Shown here in pieces: positions 18,199 through 19,485 of a stretch of 19,485 bases of DNA; within the stretch, counting starts at the first letter, position 1, and each line of letters begins with the position of its first letter. Below the pieces are notes generated by a model, which was given only the letters and a program-made list of their open reading frames with translations, had not been told where the DNA came from and searched no databases. Both the position numbers and the translations under genes were made by a program. The stretch comes from Fusarium oxysporum f. sp. lycopersici 4287 (lineage: Eukaryota > Ascomycota > Sordariomycetes > Hypocreales > Nectriaceae): NCBI RefSeq assembly GCF_000149955.1, contig NW_017264853.1, positions 1 to 19,485 on the forward strand, written 5' to 3'.

Positions 18199-19485
18199 TC
18201 AACACCAGCTAGAGCCGAGTGGCGTAAGCGCAATCGACTCCACTGCCAAAGCACCTCCATTCGCAACTACGCTAATATCCTGCGACTCCTGATACCTAGG
18301 AAAGACAGTGGCCGAAAACACGGTTCCATCACCTGCGAAAATCTCAAGAACAGATCTATCAAGAAAGATATCCAAGTTGAACTTCTTGTCGTCCGCATTA
18401 GCAACAAAGGCTTTCCACTTTCCTGCCTGGCCATAGCCAGCATTAGTAGTGTCAAGGGTGAGACTTCCAGCGCCTTTATCGAATGTCAGCAGTACGGATT
18501 CACCGGCAGACTCAAAGACTGAGACGGTAAAGGATGTGGCATCCGACGAAGCGAGATCGGCGACAAGGGTGAGTCTAGCGCTTTTGGAGCTTCCGACATG
18601 GAAACCTTCTGATGTAACCTTCGTAGCTCCAAATTTCTTGGCCGGGCCAGATGCAAGACTCTTCAGCTCCGCAATTGGACGTTGACCCAAACCACCATCT
18701 TTGCGGATAAATAGCTCGCGTGTAATGGATTGTTGCCCAGCCCATCCGTTCACACGACTGGGCCACTTGGGACTAGGCCAATTTGCCATCCAGGTAATCG
18801 CCAGATCGCGGCCTGACTCATCCTTGTACCACTGCATAGCGTAACTAGCAGGGCCCTCATCAACCAGTCCGCGCTTTTCGCTTGTGAACGTCGTTCCATT
18901 ATACGTGCCAGTCTCGTACCAACCGAGTCCATTTCCGCCATAAAAGAGAACCCATTTGTCGCCCAGTGGGAAGAAGTTGGGACACTCCCATAGTTTTCCA
19001 GTGCTGCCGTCGCCAGTATAGAGAATACCGACATGGGACCAAGACACGAGGTCATCGGATTCGTACAGCTGTACTTGGCCACTCTTGCCGTTGGTGGCGC
19101 CAACAGCCATTTTCCAGTTGTTGTCGGTTGGGTCACGAAAGACCTTGGGGTCTCGGAAGAAGGGATCTTCTCCTTTTGGAGGGCCGGAAATGATCGGTTT
19201 CTTGGACAGATTGAACCTGACCCCATCTTTGCTCGTAGCCGTGACTACACTTTCCTGAACTGCGTCAGGGTGGTAGGCAAGGTTGATGTAGTCAGTCAAA
19301 ATAAGCCGCAACTCGTTCTTCTTCTTGTCGACGACTGCACTCCCAGTAAAGCGGCCAGAATCGTCACTAGAGTTGCTCACTTTGGCCGGGTACAATGCAA
19401 CAGGCTGCTCACGCCAGTGAACCGAATCAGTACTCGTGGCATGGGCCCAATGCATAGGACCCCACAGCGGCGCATCGGGGTAGTA
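18199..19485 (-). CDS. GH32 beta-fructofuranosidase (invertase/exo-fructanase type), N-terminus beyond the window
   Basis: An open frame of 429 codons from the right edge to TGA at 18201-18199, with no intron or lesion. Visible GH32 parts in order are YYPDAPLWGPMHWAHATS (which follows the absent nucleophile box), SGRFTGSAVV, FFRDPKVF (Asp transition-state stabiliser), GKLWECPNFFPL (Glu acid/base), WMANWPSPKWPSRVNGWAGQQSITR, and the beta-sandwich ending DRSVLEIFAGDGTVFSATVFP. The WECP box, in place of EVPD, places it with invertases, exo-inulinases and levanases, not with endo-inulinase. Known role: release of terminal fructose from sucrose, inulin or levan. Whether it is secreted cannot be seen, since the start is missing. 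WGPMHWAH reads more like the bacterial sucrose hydrolase-like branch than classical fungal exo-inulinase; this is an impression. Together with the convergent endo-inulinase it would complete fructan breakdown to fructose. Confidence 0.9.
   Translation of the reverse strand, partial: YYPDAPLWGPMHWAHATSTDSVHWREQPVALYPAKVSNSSDDSGRFTGSAVVDKKKNELRLILTDYINLAYHPDAVQESVVTATSKDGVRFNLSKKPIISGPPKGEDPFFRDPKVFRDPTDNNWKMAVGATNGKSGQVQLYESDDLVSWSHVGILYTGDGSTGKLWECPNFFPLGDKWVLFYGGNGLGWYETGTYNGTTFTSEKRGLVDEGPASYAMQWYKDESGRDLAITWMANWPSPKWPSRVNGWAGQQSITRELFIRKDGGLGQRPIAELKSLASGPAKKFGATKVTSEGFHVGSSKSARLTLVADLASSDATSFTVSVFESAGESVLLTFDKGAGSLTLDTTNAGYGQAGKWKAFVANADDKKFNLDIFLDRSVLEIFAGDGTVFSATVFPRYQESQDISVVANGGALAVESIALTPLGSSWC

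Noticed and set aside
1..19485. tRNA, rRNA, CRISPR arrays, bacterial operon signals or riboswitches
   Set aside because: None was seen on reading; the window is eukaryotic, with spliced genes.

Overview
The window reads as filamentous ascomycete DNA of the Aspergillus/Penicillium (Eurotiales) kind. The evidence is short 49-66 nt introns with GT..AG ends and CTAAC/CTGAC-like branch points, four genes with Zn2Cys6 or related fungal regulator features, a Dal5-type permease, a fungal-type amidase, an M20 amidohydrolase and a GH32 endo-inulinase. Species cannot be fixed from sequence alone. Counted lines in the AT-rich block are 15-17% GC (4261-4380), against 57% in a counted line of the inulinase gene (17041-17100). 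That contrast, with TA-rich, stop-rich DNA around a 100-N gap, fits an accessory or subtelomere-like region with RIP-degraded DNA.

Layout, left to right. 1-282 (-): first exon and the start of the second exon of a short-chain dehydrogenase. 283-2443: AT-rich, gene-poor DNA with one possible zinc-finger relic. 2444-3786 (+): apparently intact three-exon Zn2Cys6 regulator. 3787-6766: AT-rich degenerate DNA with an assembly gap. 6767-8251 (+): second Zn2Cys6 regulator, interrupted by one in-frame TAA. 8305-10026 (-): amidase with an intact Lys-Ser-Ser triad but three frameshifts and a stop codon. 10451-11788 (+): intact M20 amidohydrolase, divergent from the amidase. 12177-13714 (+): Dal5-like transporter whose natural start is separated from its body by a one-T insertion. 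14185-15581 (-): a third regulator, heavily decayed. 16178-17746 (+): intact secreted endo-inulinase. 18199-19485 (-): second GH32 enzyme, cut by the window edge and convergent with the inulinase.

Two functional themes appear. The first is a possible small catabolic cluster for an amide or N-acyl/dipeptide-like nitrogen compound: amidase, M20 hydrolase and uptake permease, flanked by regulators. A 13-base element is shared between the amidase/M20 promoter and the permease promoter, with a third 9-base copy of its core. Most members are broken, so the cluster looks as if it is being lost, or the assembly carries indel errors. The second is fructan use: an endo-inulinase beside a second beta-fructosidase. 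The inulinase promoter holds a CGG-N8-CGG site (the AmyR/InuR recognition pattern) overlapped by a CreA consensus.

Gene models here were rebuilt by reading frames and splice sites by hand; no database comparison was possible.
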